Positions 8,301 through 17,590 of a stretch of DNA of 64,000 nt are shown here, piece by piece. Numbering within the stretch: position 1 is the first letter of the stretch; each line of letters opens with the position of its first letter. The notes under the pieces were generated by a model. It had not been told where the DNA came from, searched no databases, and saw only the letters and a program-made list of their open reading frames with translations. Made by a program: the position numbers and the translations under genes. The DNA comes from Vescimonas fastidiosa (GTDB lineage Bacteria; Bacillota; Clostridia; Oscillospirales; Oscillospiraceae), in contig NZ_AP023415.1 of the NCBI RefSeq assembly GCF_018326305.1, positions 682,001 to 746,000 of the forward strand, written 5' to 3'.

Positions 8301-11300
8301 GATTCGTGAAGCTGTAATTTGCTCCGCGCTTACCCTCGCCCACAACGCCGCCGCCATTGTTGTAGCCCAATATCGCTGTGGGTGCCGTGTCGGACTTTAC
8401 CACGCAATTCGTGTATGTATTAGCCTGTGCGGTTACGCCCACAAATCCGCCCGCATTTCCGGCAGCATCCGTGCTGCTGCTGAGGGCATAGGCCAGCGCA
8501 TTCTTCGTCCCGTCAGAGATACCGCTCACATCCACGGTCGATGTCGTATACTCCGTGGGATAGGTGTTCCCATTGTACCCGGAGCAGGACACCACCTCCG
8601 CCCCGTCCAGGGTGCAATTGCTAAAGGTCACGCTGGCCCTGCTTGTCCCAATAAAGCCGCCGGCGTTTCCGTTATACGAAGAGCTCGTCGTTTTTTTTGA
8701 TACAAACTGCACGCTCGAGCCGCTGACCGACGAATCTGTAACCGAAATAGTCCCGTTCATAATACAGCCGATCAATCCACCCGTAGCCGCATTGTAAGTA
8801 TCGTTGTTTGCGTCAGAGAATTCAGATACCTTTGTCTGGACCTGTGCATTCGTCACTTTCACATTGGAAAGCTGCGTGTTGCTGCCCGCCCGAAGGAAAG
8901 CGTACACCGCCCCGGTGCTCTGCAAGCCTTCCAGCTTCACACTGTCTATAACACATCCATTTACAGAAGAACCATTTTGATTGTGCTCACTGGCGACAAG
9001 ACCACCGGCCCAACCGGGAGAGTGGATAGTCAAATCTTTCAGCGCCACATCCGTGAATTTTGCTCCACCGGAATAGCCCAAAAAGCCGCCCAAGCAGAAC
9101 AGCGTTTCCTTATTATTGCTTCCATCCAGCTTCAACCAGTGGCTCATTTTCTTCGTCAGCTCTGTGTTATTGGCAATGTCATATACAGAAAGGGAAATTG
9201 TGCCGCTCACAGTTATATTAGAGATCAAGACCGGTCCACCGCCGGTGGGCTCCATCACCAAGGCCATATTGTGAACAGAGTCGGGCTCATATTTGCTGCT
9301 CGCCTGATAGCAATACTGTTTCAAAGACGCATTGAGTTTGACCAAAGTCCCAGTGGCTGCTCCATGTACCTCCAGCACATTGTAGCACTCCGTACCTAAA
9401 TAGGGGCTGCCAAGTCCACGAAAGGCATTGCCGAACTGGCTCATATCATATTCTGCGCCTGTCAGGGTCGCGGTAATTTTCCCTTTTCTGCTTATCCCGG
9501 TTCCCGCCGGAATACCGAAATACCTCCGAATCAGGTTATCCCCGTCCGTCCGCGCATCCTCGGCATAGCGCCCGGCGGTAATGGTCACATCCGGGTGGTT
9601 CGTCTCACCCACATACGCATAATTCCCACTGCGGGATAATACATCTGCGCCATACGACAGTGAGTTCGTCTCGTCCGACAGGGCCCCACTGTACATGGAG
9701 TACCCCAGCATCATCAGGTCCGCCGCATTATCCAGCGTGAACGCGCCGCCCTGATCTCCCTGCGCTGTGAATGTCCCGGTGGTCTGCTTCGCCGCAATAT
9801 AGGCGATGGAGGCATACTTCGGTGTATTTTTATATTCCTGATCATCCGAGATAGCATAGCCGCAGAACGCCTTGCCCACATAGGGCGCATAGTAAAAATA
9901 CTGGGAATTCTCCGCAGTCTCGACCTTGTCAACGCCCGGGCCCAGGCTCCGCACCGTGACACCGCCGCCGGAAATCAAGCCCACATAGCCGCCGAAAACC
10001 GAGGTCTTATGCCCCGCCGTCAGGGAATTCACACGGACGGTCACATGGTCCAGCACATTGTCTCCGCCGACGATCCAGCCGATAGCGCCGCCGAAATGCG
10101 CCACACTCGTGGCAGCCCGCTTAGTCGAAAAGGCTCGGCTGGTCGGGCTGTCCCAGCTGCTAAAGCTCCCCGACAGTCCTACTTTTTCATAGCTCAGCTC
10201 CAGCCCGTACACCGCGCAGCCGTTGGCCACATTGATAAATCCACAGTAGCCCGTGTTGCCCACATTCGTGTTATCCGGCAGCTTAATAACGGTCCCATTG
10301 CCCGCAATGACCCCGTGGAAGGGATATTGCTCCGTTCCGATGCCCGTAAACTCGCTTGAGAGCTCCATAGGCGCAGAAATCTTGTAATACGCTCCCCGCA
10401 GATACTCCCGCAGCGTCTCCGCCTTCAGGGTCTTCGTCCCGCTCATCAGCTTGCCCGAGGCCGATGCGGTGTATACATCACAGTCGGTATAGTCCAAGGC
10501 GGTGCCGCTGGCCTTGGGATAGTTGATGATCCACTCCGACTGGAACGAGTACGAATCGATCATACTCACCAGCTTCGTCAGTTCCTCCAGCTGTGCGGCT
10601 CTTTCGATAATATAAGGATGCTCGTATGTGCCCCAACCAATGTCAAAATTCACACTCTTGCGGTTTACCCGCAGGCTGGTGCCGCCGTCCATGGTGGTAA
10701 GCACATAGGGCATATATCCGTTGGAAAACGCCGTGTTCGTGCCGCCATGTTGGGTCGGTTGCGTATTGGGGTCCACCAATATCTCCTGGTCGTAATACTC
10801 GTACTGCTTGGGGTTGGTAGAAATTTCCGTACCGTAGGTCACGGCGTTCTTGTGTCCGCCGTCCCAGTCCTCCGCCAGGTTGAAGTTATAGATGTATGCG
10901 CCCGTGCCGTTCACGCAGTTAATAGCCTCAAAGTAGCTGGCCTTGGTGAAGATGGACTTCCCTTTCTCCGCCGCAAAAACGATGTTTTTGAAAGTCACGG
11001 AGATGTTGGAGGAGGCCGTACTATTGTTTTCCTTAGCCACGCCGCCCCTGCCGATCAGCGCACTGGCCGCCTTAGCCGTGTAAGCGGTCGTCTTATTGAC
11101 CTCCTCATAAGTGCCCTGTGTATACTGAGAAACGGAGGTCAGGGCTCCGGTGACATTGCTGCCAATGGTGTCTATCAGCAGCGGCGTGGCCGCGCCGTCC
11201 ACCGTCAGCCCGTCAAAGAACACCTTTTCCACCTTGAAATTGGCGTCCGCCGTCACAGTGGCGGTCCGATTGCCCACCACCTTACCGCAGATGAACGCGC

Positions 11301-14300
11301 CGGAGCTACTGCTGTTATTGTTGTTTACCGGGAAAATTTTCCCGCTCAGGGTAATATTCGTAAGCGAAGCGGTGATACTTTCGTTTGTGGCGATCACATC
11401 GGACAAAATACCGCTCTGAATGCCGAACATCTGCCCTGTCTGGGGCAGGCCCGCCACAGTATAGCCAAAGGTCAGCTTCTTCCCGCTGAAGTCAAAGGTC
11501 ACCCCCTCCTTCTTCGTGGGATAGAAGGAGTAATTGGTCATGTCGATGTCCTTGTCGGCCCCGGTGATGTCTGTGATGGCCGCGGGAAAGCTCTTCTCCC
11601 GCACATAGTCCGGCAGCGCCCCCTGCACATAGTCGTACACATGCCAGTAGATCACATCCGCCGGAGTCTTAGCTGTTGTGCTGGGCGTATAATCTCCGTC
11701 TGTATAATCCAGCTTGGCGATGTTGAAATAATATCTCGTATTGCTGTTTTGCCGGGCGGAGATCATGCTATACCAGCCGCTGGTGTCAGGAATTCTACCT
11801 ATATCTGCATCCTCAGTTATCCCCGTCTCCACCGTCACCAGTCCGCCGGTGGCAGCAACGCCCATAGACGCACGGGAAGCAATATTCTTTCCCACAAACA
11901 GATCAAATCCGTCCGCCTTAACGGTCTGGAACCCCGACGGGTCGCAGTTGACCACAACAAACGCCTGGGTGCCCTCGGCCACCAAAATGCCCTTGGTTTC
12001 GCCTTTTGATGTAAAGGTAGAGCCATTTACAGAGAAGCCGCTATTTACCGTCAGCTTGCCGTCCAGGTCGTAAATAAGTCCGCCCACGGACGCATTGCCG
12101 CTGCTGACCGTACCCTGCCAGGCCCCATCCAGCACCAGCTTGCACTTCTGCACCGTGTGACCGATCAGGCCCCCGGCAGAGGCGCTGGACGCAGAGGTCA
12201 CAGACGCATTGACCGCCTTGGTACCGGTCATGTCCACATTGATGTAGTTGTTGCATATCAGGTCGCCGAAGCACCCGCCCACATGAGCGTTGGTCGCATT
12301 CACATTTTGGGTAATTGACGCGCTGATTGTGTTGCCCGTAAACGCAATGTCCTTACTGGTATTGGTGCTCACTTTGCCCACCATACCCCCAAGATAAACG
12401 GCCTCAATGCCATAGCTCCCATTCAGCAAGCTGATCTTCGCTGTGGTAGTGCTGTCTGTGATGCTGATAGCAGTATTACTTTGGATGGAACCTAAAAAAC
12501 CACCTATATAAATGCTCATGCGCGTGAAACCCTTACCTTTATCCAAGGTAATATTCAGATTCGTCGTGCAGTTTTGGATGGTGATAGAATTTCCCGAAAC
12601 ATACCCCCCAAAGCCACCGAGGAAAAAGCCCTTCGGCGCATCTGCATAGTGCATCACTTCACCGTCCACGGTGAGATTTTCCACCGACGCACCGGCTATT
12701 GCGGAAAAAGCGCCCATCCAGCAGCGATTATTGACCGAATTGACCGAAGAAATATCCGCCAGTACACCCACATTGGCAGATTCCGCTCCTTGCGTCCGGG
12801 CACTCTCACCGATAGAGAGGGTCAGCGTATGACCACCGCCCACTATCTTGCCGGAGAAAACGGTATAGGGATCATTGGATGGCGTAAACTGCTCCACGCC
12901 GCTGCCCCGCAGGTCAATATCCCCCGTTAGGGTAATGGTGACAGACGAAGAAAGCAGATTTTTATATTGATTGCCCTGAATGCCCTTTACCCCGCTGACC
13001 GCGCCGTGGGTGTGCAGCGTCAGGGCCAGCTTAGCCGCATCCGCCGCCGAGCTCAAGGTAATATTGGTCGAAAAAGTCAAAGGATTCTGCACAGACACTG
13101 TATGACTTGCGGCATCAAAGTTGAGAATATGCAGCTTATCATTGCGCAGAATCTGCCCGTAGTTGCCCACATCGTTGCTGGCAAGTGTCCCGGTGCGGGC
13201 AAAGGTGTAGTCGGTATCTGCGTACAGCAGCGATTGGTTCTGGGTGCGCACGATATGTCCGGAGCTGGCAGAGCTGTCCGTGATAGCCCCGGCCAGGCGC
13301 AGCACCGTCCCGACTCCGGTGGCGGAAACCAGAACCGATGCCTGCCCATTATTCGTATATGTGATGCGGCCTACATCCACAAGCGCTTTATCCGCAGCCT
13401 GCCCCACCAGGTCGCCGACGCCCGCCTGCAAAGCGGCGTTCATGGTGTTATTCAGCGTGAGGTTGTCCAGCTTGCAGTAAGCCCCCTGCTTCACGCAGCC
13501 CACAGCGCCGCCCAGGGAGCCGGAGAAGCCGCCGCTCGCAAAGGTATTCGTCACCGTCATGCCCCCGCCTACCGTCACAACGGAGTTAGCCTTCACCGTG
13601 CCGATAACGCCGCCATAACTGCCCGCCGTCAGGGAATTAAATGTAAAGGCAGAAGCCTTGCCATTTGTAAGCGTCACAGCATTTTTACCCGAAATCAGGC
13701 CGAAATAGCCGCCCACACTGTGGTCTGCCGCGCCGGTTCCGTTGAAGGTGGCGCCGGTCACGGTCACATCGGTGAAGTTCGCCGCTTTCTCGGCGGTAAA
13801 GCTGCCTATAAAGCCGCCTATATTACCACTTTTGTCAAATGTGTTCCCGGACAGGACAAAGCTGCCCACCGGAGCCGCCGTGGCCTGTCCCACCGCGCCC
13901 CCCAGCATCGGCAGGGTAGCCGCCGAAGTAAAGGTGCTGCCTGAAACGGTGCAGGTTTTCCCCGTTTCCACGGTGATCTTGCCGTCGGATTTGCCCGCTA
14001 CGCCGCCTACATACGCGCCCGTAGCTGTAAAGGCGTTCACCGTTACACTCTTAGCAAAATTAACTGTTCCCGTATTCGCGTTCACGCCCACCAGGCCTGC
14101 GGCGTAGTCAGCCGCCGCCGTAGCGCTGCCTGTATAGGTGCTTTCGCTGCTCACGGTGAAAGTGCCCTTGTTTTCGCCCACCAGCAGACCGGCATTACCC
14201 GCACCGGCACTGGAAACCAGGATATTCAGGTTCCCTGTGGTCACGGAAACCGACGCATCTTTCTCAATCATGCCAAACAGACCGCCTGCGCTGCCGCCGG

Positions 14301-15075
14301 CCGTCTCCAAGGCGTACTGGGCTCCGTCCTTGAAGCAGGGACTCAGATCCACGGCGCAAGTGCCACTGCCCGTGACCTTACCCGCCACCAAGCCCGCCGT
14401 CTTATTCCCTTGCACTACACCCTTTACGCTTCCGTCACTCTGCACCTCTCTGGCCGCAAAGCGGAATGCGCTGATATCCAGGGCATGGCTATCCTTTGTA
14501 ATGGTGAGCGTATCGCACAAAGCAAAGGGCGCATTAATATCCGCACACAAGTCAATTTTATCAGTTTCTTTGGTAATAGACGCCTCATTGGACAGATTGT
14601 TAAACAGCACATTCCACCCACTAATCTTCAGGTAGGTCGATCCGGGCACTTTGGCCATATAAATTTTGCCCTTAAAGGGATGTTCGTCGTTGCCGATACC
14701 GTAAAAACTTTTCTCCAAATCCCCCGCATCTACCGTCAATTCCCAAGTATCACTTGCAAAAATTTGGAAGGTATATCCCTCCAGGCTATTCGACTGAGAC
14801 ACTCGGGCCAGCGTAACGAAGCCCTGAGCCCCGGTAATGCCGAATTCCTTATCCCCATTGCGGGTAATACCCCCATAGGAGCCGTTGTCAGCAAGGTTCA
14901 AAATTTTGCTTGCATCCAGAGCATATCCGGCCGGTATCTCCGCCGCATAGGCCCGGCTCCACCAAGTCAAAGCGATCACCACCACCGCCGCCAAAGCTGT
15001 GAAAAGGCATACGGCGGACCGCACCGACAGTACGCCCGCTCTCCCCTTTTTATTTGTTTGCAATCTACTTTTCAT
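5323..15075 (-). CDS. giant exported repeat protein, 3,250 residues (GLUG/beta-helix-like adhesin)
   Basis: A basic N-terminus and hydrophobic stretch (about 21-38) end in SRAYA-AE, a good signal-peptidase I site. From about residue 230 to 2350 the chain is built of imperfect units with the recurring pattern GG-x-(V/L/F)-G among T/S/N/V-rich beta strands, as in GLUG-type and right-handed beta-helix surface proteins. The last 500 residues are repeat-free and resemble stacked beta-sandwich domains. No LPXTG-like sorting motif, choline-binding, SLH, LysM or C-terminal membrane span is visible; the chain ends CDIDNQIGA. AGGTGA is six bases before the chosen ATG; another ATG two codons earlier abuts it. 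It is last in the c-di-GMP-controlled operon. A surface adhesin or matrix protein is inferred. Confidence 0.8.
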   Translation of the reverse strand: MKSRLQTNKKGRAGVLSVRSAVCLFTALAAVVVIALTWWSRAYAAEIPAGYALDASKILNLADNGSYGGITRNGDKEFGITGAQGFVTLARVSQSNSLEGYTFQIFASDTWELTVDAGDLEKSFYGIGNDEHPFKGKIYMAKVPGSTYLKISGWNVLFNNLSNEASITKETDKIDLCADINAPFALCDTLTITKDSHALDISAFRFAAREVQSDGSVKGVVQGNKTAGLVAGKVTGSGTCAVDLSPCFKDGAQYALETAGGSAGGLFGMIEKDASVSVTTGNLNILVSSAGAGNAGLLVGENKGTFTVSSESTYTGSATAAADYAAGLVGVNANTGTVNFAKSVTVNAFTATGAYVGGVAGKSDGKITVETGKTCTVSGSTFTSAATLPMLGGAVGQATAAPVGSFVLSGNTFDKSGNIGGFIGSFTAEKAANFTDVTVTGATFNGTGAADHSVGGYFGLISGKNAVTLTNGKASAFTFNSLTAGSYGGVIGTVKANSVVTVGGGMTVTNTFASGGFSGSLGGAVGCVKQGAYCKLDNLTLNNTMNAALQAGVGDLVGQAADKALVDVGRITYTNNGQASVLVSATGVGTVLRLAGAITDSSASSGHIVRTQNQSLLYADTDYTFARTGTLASNDVGNYGQILRNDKLHILNFDAASHTVSVQNPLTFSTNITLSSAADAAKLALTLHTHGAVSGVKGIQGNQYKNLLSSSVTITLTGDIDLRGSGVEQFTPSNDPYTVFSGKIVGGGHTLTLSIGESARTQGAESANVGVLADISSVNSVNNRCWMGAFSAIAGASVENLTVDGEVMHYADAPKGFFLGGFGGYVSGNSITIQNCTTNLNITLDKGKGFTRMSIYIGGFLGSIQSNTAISITDSTTTAKISLLNGSYGIEAVYLGGMVGKVSTNTSKDIAFTGNTISASITQNVNATNAHVGGCFGDLICNNYINVDMTGTKAVNASVTSASSASAGGLIGHTVQKCKLVLDGAWQGTVSSGNASVGGLIYDLDGKLTVNSGFSVNGSTFTSKGETKGILVAEGTQAFVVVNCDPSGFQTVKADGFDLFVGKNIASRASMGVAATGGLVTVETGITEDADIGRIPDTSGWYSMISARQNSNTRYYFNIAKLDYTDGDYTPSTTAKTPADVIYWHVYDYVQGALPDYVREKSFPAAITDITGADKDIDMTNYSFYPTKKEGVTFDFSGKKLTFGYTVAGLPQTGQMFGIQSGILSDVIATNESITASLTNITLSGKIFPVNNNNSSSSGAFICGKVVGNRTATVTADANFKVEKVFFDGLTVDGAATPLLIDTIGSNVTGALTSVSQYTQGTYEEVNKTTAYTAKAASALIGRGGVAKENNSTASSNISVTFKNIVFAAEKGKSIFTKASYFEAINCVNGTGAYIYNFNLAEDWDGGHKNAVTYGTEISTNPKQYEYYDQEILVDPNTQPTQHGGTNTAFSNGYMPYVLTTMDGGTSLRVNRKSVNFDIGWGTYEHPYIIERAAQLEELTKLVSMIDSYSFQSEWIINYPKASGTALDYTDCDVYTASASGKLMSGTKTLKAETLREYLRGAYYKISAPMELSSEFTGIGTEQYPFHGVIAGNGTVIKLPDNTNVGNTGYCGFINVANGCAVYGLELSYEKVGLSGSFSSWDSPTSRAFSTKRAATSVAHFGGAIGWIVGGDNVLDHVTVRVNSLTAGHKTSVFGGYVGLISGGGVTVRSLGPGVDKVETAENSQYFYYAPYVGKAFCGYAISDDQEYKNTPKYASIAYIAAKQTTGTFTAQGDQGGAFTLDNAADLMMLGYSMYSGALSDETNSLSYGADVLSRSGNYAYVGETNHPDVTITAGRYAEDARTDGDNLIRRYFGIPAGTGISRKGKITATLTGAEYDMSQFGNAFRGLGSPYLGTECYNVLEVHGAATGTLVKLNASLKQYCYQASSKYEPDSVHNMALVMEPTGGGPVLISNITVSGTISLSVYDIANNTELTKKMSHWLKLDGSNNKETLFCLGGFLGYSGGAKFTDVALKDLTIHSPGWAGGLVASEHNQNGSSVNGCVIDSVKLEGLQSTGAVYAFLRAGSNTQLSNVKVTNAQVQTKVSEFSDANNDTYNAATGGLIGCIMNGTISVTDSSVSGSSVQFVSKKTTSSSYNGNAGGFIGTSRASVTFSNCTLDGAEVVSCSGYNGNTYPTEYTTSTVDVSGISDGTKNALAYALSSSTDAAGNAGGFVGVTAQANTYTNCVVKSDTAPTAILGYNNGGGVVGEGKRGANYSFTNLSVQTTNHPLYIMGRSCSAGLIPWHEQGDSANAVVAKRVKVSGSASAPVYILATKNSGGDVFASGLLGHVNQISVDVTDAEVSNCIIAGSRAAGVLRGFNGASTSLQNIKVFGNYIQSTNSSLAGIFNTVGKPVSLDGLYFADNMLRSGFKDKKEAGGIVDTISEKGVLNGCNILMKNNDMAFTGSAKTIADILKMTTTKPSGVTGTDYKSVGLIGYKNTGTANILAFSSEAGTNINQQERFVTESSGKATVIFAGYGAPSVFETEHFDKNNTAYTPAQALADHGVTPVTAGKLNGDAVTKTQGSATPDYLNANLEGWAAWKDKTVKLEDTGIKTLSVLTADKLRITQNTDLPVLSINGATQQTMSSFLNLLTGGGFGAMGSAYTLTVQADRYTLGNDGTLSPQAKGDGSVLYDGQKFTAGKYDDLESENKSLTVLTLTFQSSAVPTQTYSMNVVVYYPQILEYTSNISALEGEVYQLSSFLTAPKNFINVSAGSKYSLYVEYAYNDTAKKIENFNFDKRIESGTPDGSSSDKKNAFTAGTKFVLVDLNSPGAYGYKSYYYTADKDTYTLDFSSFQSEAGEPFTVKLLPEVVKNLLGKKDHLCKDANYGHVERYLLMVIPQTAESLMQYTLRATVAENDKNIIVRDHKEACSVNVWGKATGKMKLETPATTFSNVVGKELVVNAHVQVNFPSNYISAMHDRDIYGTHVFRIMDASNKAVSLPAGTKALLTGKDGKTLLATRVTTPTSTVRYELDNIVSLAPGDSLTDDFVLTLDFSEVSPADFSGVFADGGLYTLQDEFYISSDRAHYTNGSKIEGQALSFTAKTAVPVKLTVIPVDRKSQAINMGGVKDSTDSGKILFDLVADFSAVPVTDRENIKSAKVEFFLYQKQYDADSGKHVYSKKNLLGTLGTVDVDGRTVLPLTTDWKATGQYTLSVNLDYVLKQMKTDYQGILSNYRLMAKVTGLDANGRPVAYSAESYFVFLLCDIDNQIGA

Positions 15076-15106
15076 ACACATTCACCTGTTGTCTGTATGT
15101 GTGTCC

Positions 15107-16039
15107 TTATGGCAGCTGCTGCCACTTTACAAAGCTCTCCAGATCCGTCCAGTTATAGCTATTGTTCTTCCAGGGATTGTTCTTCTCATCTTCTATCCCC
15201 TGCACCCGCATGAAGGAGAGCCGGCCATAGTAGTCCGTCTCCTGGGGAATATAGATATATTTGTCGAATCCGTCCGTTGGATTTTCCACATTCCGCGCCT
15301 TGAAATCATTATGCTCCATCAGCGTCAGCCGGTCCGACCGCCACAGCACCCGCAAAACACCGTTCTTCGGCGGCTCACCTACCATGGAGATTCCATAGAT
15401 AAACGCTGCGTAGTCCTCTATATCCACATTTCCTTCGGTTTTTTCAAACCCGCAGTCCACATGGAAGCCCTCTGACCGGGACGGCACGATGCACGCCCCC
15501 AGCATCCGGCTGGCCATATATCGGGGCGTATCAGGCACAGCCACCATCAGCAACTTAGGGAAGGTAGTCAGGTCTTCGTTTGCATTGGCGTTAAACTGCA
15601 CCGTTATGGCCAGCTCCGAGGCCTTTTTTCCCTTGAGTGTGGCGGTAAATATCGGTGTATCATGGGTCGTGCTGTTCACCGTCTTACCCGTCGTAGTACC
15701 ATAGGAAATGGTATAGGCCCGCCCGGTATCGTCCTTGTCCAGCCAGGCATACACGGAGAAGGTCACATCAAAGTCGTTATACTCCCCCGTAGAGCGGTCA
15801 TAGTTATAAAAGCTGATGCTCTTGGCCGCCATACCCTGGGGCCGCACCACATTTTTATCCGCCTCCTCAAACCTGGAAACGCTGCTGAGCACATCGCTGG
15901 AAAAGGAGTGCTTCCGATTCACGAACACATCCTTAAAGTTGCCCTTGCCATAGTAGGCTGCCAGCACCAGCGTGGCCGACAATGCCAGCACCAGCACCGC
16001 CCATAGGGCCGCAGGGAGCTTCTTTTTTCTTAGTCTCAT
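15107..16039 (-). CDS. membrane-anchored extracellular protein of the surface operon, 310 residues
   Basis: The product has a basic start (MRLRKKK), one hydrophobic span (about 9-28) ending AAYYG, and a large beta-rich ectodomain. The segment VFVNRKHSFSSDVLSSVSRF just outside the membrane looks like a conserved recognition stretch. No cell-wall binding domain or enzyme motif is seen. GGGGGG precedes the ATG. It is four bases downstream of the previous gene and 31 bases upstream of the giant protein gene, so the four genes form one unit. I do not recognise a named family. A role as assembly partner or anchor of the giant protein is inferred from context. Confidence 0.7.
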   Translation of the reverse strand: MRLRKKKLPAALWAVLVLALSATLVLAAYYGKGNFKDVFVNRKHSFSSDVLSSVSRFEEADKNVVRPQGMAAKSISFYNYDRSTGEYNDFDVTFSVYAWLDKDDTGRAYTISYGTTTGKTVNSTTHDTPIFTATLKGKKASELAITVQFNANANEDLTTFPKLLMVAVPDTPRYMASRMLGACIVPSRSEGFHVDCGFEKTEGNVDIEDYAAFIYGISMVGEPPKNGVLRVLWRSDRLTLMEHNDFKARNVENPTDGFDKYIYIPQETDYYGRLSFMRVQGIEDEKNNPWKNNSYNWTDLESFVKWQQLP

Positions 16040-16043
16040 GCCG

Positions 16044-16742
16044 TCACGCCCCCCTCTTGGTGCCGCCCTGGGTCACGATGTACACCACATCCGTCTCTTT
16101 CTCCAGCTCCGCCTCGGAGATATTCTCCTTCCAGGTCACCTGCAGCACATAAAAGCGGTAGGCTTCCGTGTCGTTGAGCTTGGCATAGATGTCTGTTCCC
16201 TTGGCAGTATAATCCTTAAACTCGTCGCTGTATGTCTTATATACGCCCCGGTTCAGGTGCGTCTGGTCCTGCGTTTCATCGTCTACTCTATCCTTGGTAT
16301 ATTTGACCGTTGCTTTCCAGCTCGCATCCGAAGTGGTATAGTTAAAATAGCAGTCCTGCCCTTCCAAAGTCCGCTTCTCGTACTCGCTGCCTTTGGCCGC
16401 ATCGGTGATGTTCTGCACCGGGTACAGGTTAATGACCATGCCGATGTTCTCCGTGTAGATCACGCCCAAATCAAAGTCCTTCACCGCCCCCTCATAGGCC
16501 GGAGCCACGCAGAACAGGGCGTTATAGGTCTTATTGATCTGCAGGCCGTCCAGATCGAAGGAGGTCATCTCCCGCAGATTGTCGTCCTTGATGTAAATGA
16601 TGGGTGGCATTTCAATTTCCAAGTCCCCCGACCGGCTTCGGTTGGCCAGCGCAAACCAGGCAACGGCGGAGATCATCAGCACCCCCGCCATCACCAAGAT
16701 CAGTAGCATTTTCTGTGAAATTTTCCGTTTCCCGGCTTGCAT
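16044..16742 (-). CDS. membrane-anchored extracellular protein of the surface operon, 232 residues
   Basis: An N-terminal span (about 11-31, MLLILVMAGVLMISAVAWFA) carries a Trp-Phe pair at its outer edge and is followed by a beta-rich ectodomain of about 200 residues. The same edge feature occurs in the first protein of the operon, which suggests related anchoring segments. GGAGGAG lies nine bases before the ATG and the preceding stop codon is six bases away. No catalytic motif is visible. The general layout recalls camelysin/TasA-type fibre proteins, but similarity is too weak to claim membership. Confidence 0.68.
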   Translation of the reverse strand: MQAGKRKISQKMLLILVMAGVLMISAVAWFALANRSRSGDLEIEMPPIIYIKDDNLREMTSFDLDGLQINKTYNALFCVAPAYEGAVKDFDLGVIYTENIGMVINLYPVQNITDAAKGSEYEKRTLEGQDCYFNYTTSDASWKATVKYTKDRVDDETQDQTHLNRGVYKTYSDEFKDYTAKGTDIYAKLNDTEAYRFYVLQVTWKENISEAELEKETDVVYIVTQGGTKRGA

Positions 16743-16748
16743 CGTCTT

Positions 16749-17510
16749 TTACTCCTCCTGCACGGTCAGGTCAAAGCACATATGCCGCAGCGTGGTGCCG
16801 ATGATGTAGTCGGCCTTGTTGTAGCCGTCCCCGGACTTTTCGCCGCTTTCAAACATCTCTGACAGGTGTTCCTTGCTGCCGTAATATGCTGCAATATCCG
16901 CCCGGTCTTTCTCGGCAATGAGCGCGCCGCTCGCAAAAATATCGCTGTACCAGGGCACCCACACCCAGTACACCGTCACCGCCTGCTCCTGCGCAGTGGC
17001 TTTCACCTGCTCCGACTGCCCACCGGGTATCCACCCGGAGTAAGTACCGTCCGTATTTTTCTCCCGGAAGAACAGCAGATGTGCGTTGATGTGCTGCAAG
17101 GCCTCCTTCTGCATAGCCTCCGTTGTATCGGCGTAGAACCCTTTGTTCTTCGTATCGCCCGGAAAGAATTCGTTGTTCGTCACCGTCAGCACATAAGAGA
17201 AGGAAAAGTCCGCCCTGTCCGGATTGTACACATAAAAGGTGAAGCTCCCGGATTCCCCGGGCCGAATGCGTGTCAGGTTCGCACCGCCGAAGTGCTTCAT
17301 ATCAGCGGAGGGCTGCATCACGGCGATATTCGTCCCGTCGCTGACGGCTCGTATTTCCAGGCTTCCCTTGGCCGACACGCTCATGCCGGTGGCAGACGCC
17401 CCAACGCTGTTTGTAAACCAGCTAAAGCCGACACTAGCTGCGAAAATGGCAAAGGCGATCATGGCCGCTGCCAGCAGCAGGCCCACAAAGGCCGATGTTT
17501 TCTTTGACAC
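16749..17510 (-). CDS. membrane-anchored extracellular protein, first gene of the surface operon, 253 residues
   Basis: The start is taken as the GTG at 17510, seven bases after GGAGG; longer upstream frames would run into the leader terminator. The protein has one membrane span (about 7-28) followed by the outer-edge motif FSWFTNSVGASATGMSVSA, a pattern that I associate with fibre-type surface proteins of Clostridia, and a beta-rich ectodomain. As first gene it is separated from the leader terminator by 40 bases, so its expression depends on the riboswitch. No enzymatic motif is seen. A pilin-like or scaffold role is inferred. Confidence 0.68.
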   Translation of the reverse strand: MSKKTSAFVGLLLAAAMIAFAIFAASVGFSWFTNSVGASATGMSVSAKGSLEIRAVSDGTNIAVMQPSADMKHFGGANLTRIRPGESGSFTFYVYNPDRADFSFSYVLTVTNNEFFPGDTKNKGFYADTTEAMQKEALQHINAHLLFFREKNTDGTYSGWIPGGQSEQVKATAQEQAVTVYWVWVPWYSDIFASGALIAEKDRADIAAYYGSKEHLSEMFESGEKSGDGYNKADYIIGTTLRHMCFDLTVQEE

Positions 17511-17550
17511 AGGCGTCCCTCCTTTCCCCGTAGGCCGCACCGGTTTTTCT

Positions 17551-17590
17551 AAAAAAGACAAAACGCCGCAATATCCAGGATATTGCAGCG
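17551..17590 (-). terminator. riboswitch-associated intrinsic terminator
   Basis: On the minus strand CGCTGCAATATCC pairs with GGATATTGCGGCG (13 bp, one T-G pair), followed by TTTTGTCTTTTTT. Its 5' arm overlaps the 3' end of the riboswitch aptamer (the GCTGC segment), so aptamer folding and terminator formation should compete. Confidence 0.9.

Noticed and set aside
17511..17561. N-terminal extension of the first surface-operon protein
   Set aside because: The extension would be encoded by the leader terminator and the T-run; the GTG at 17510 has a proper GGAGG.
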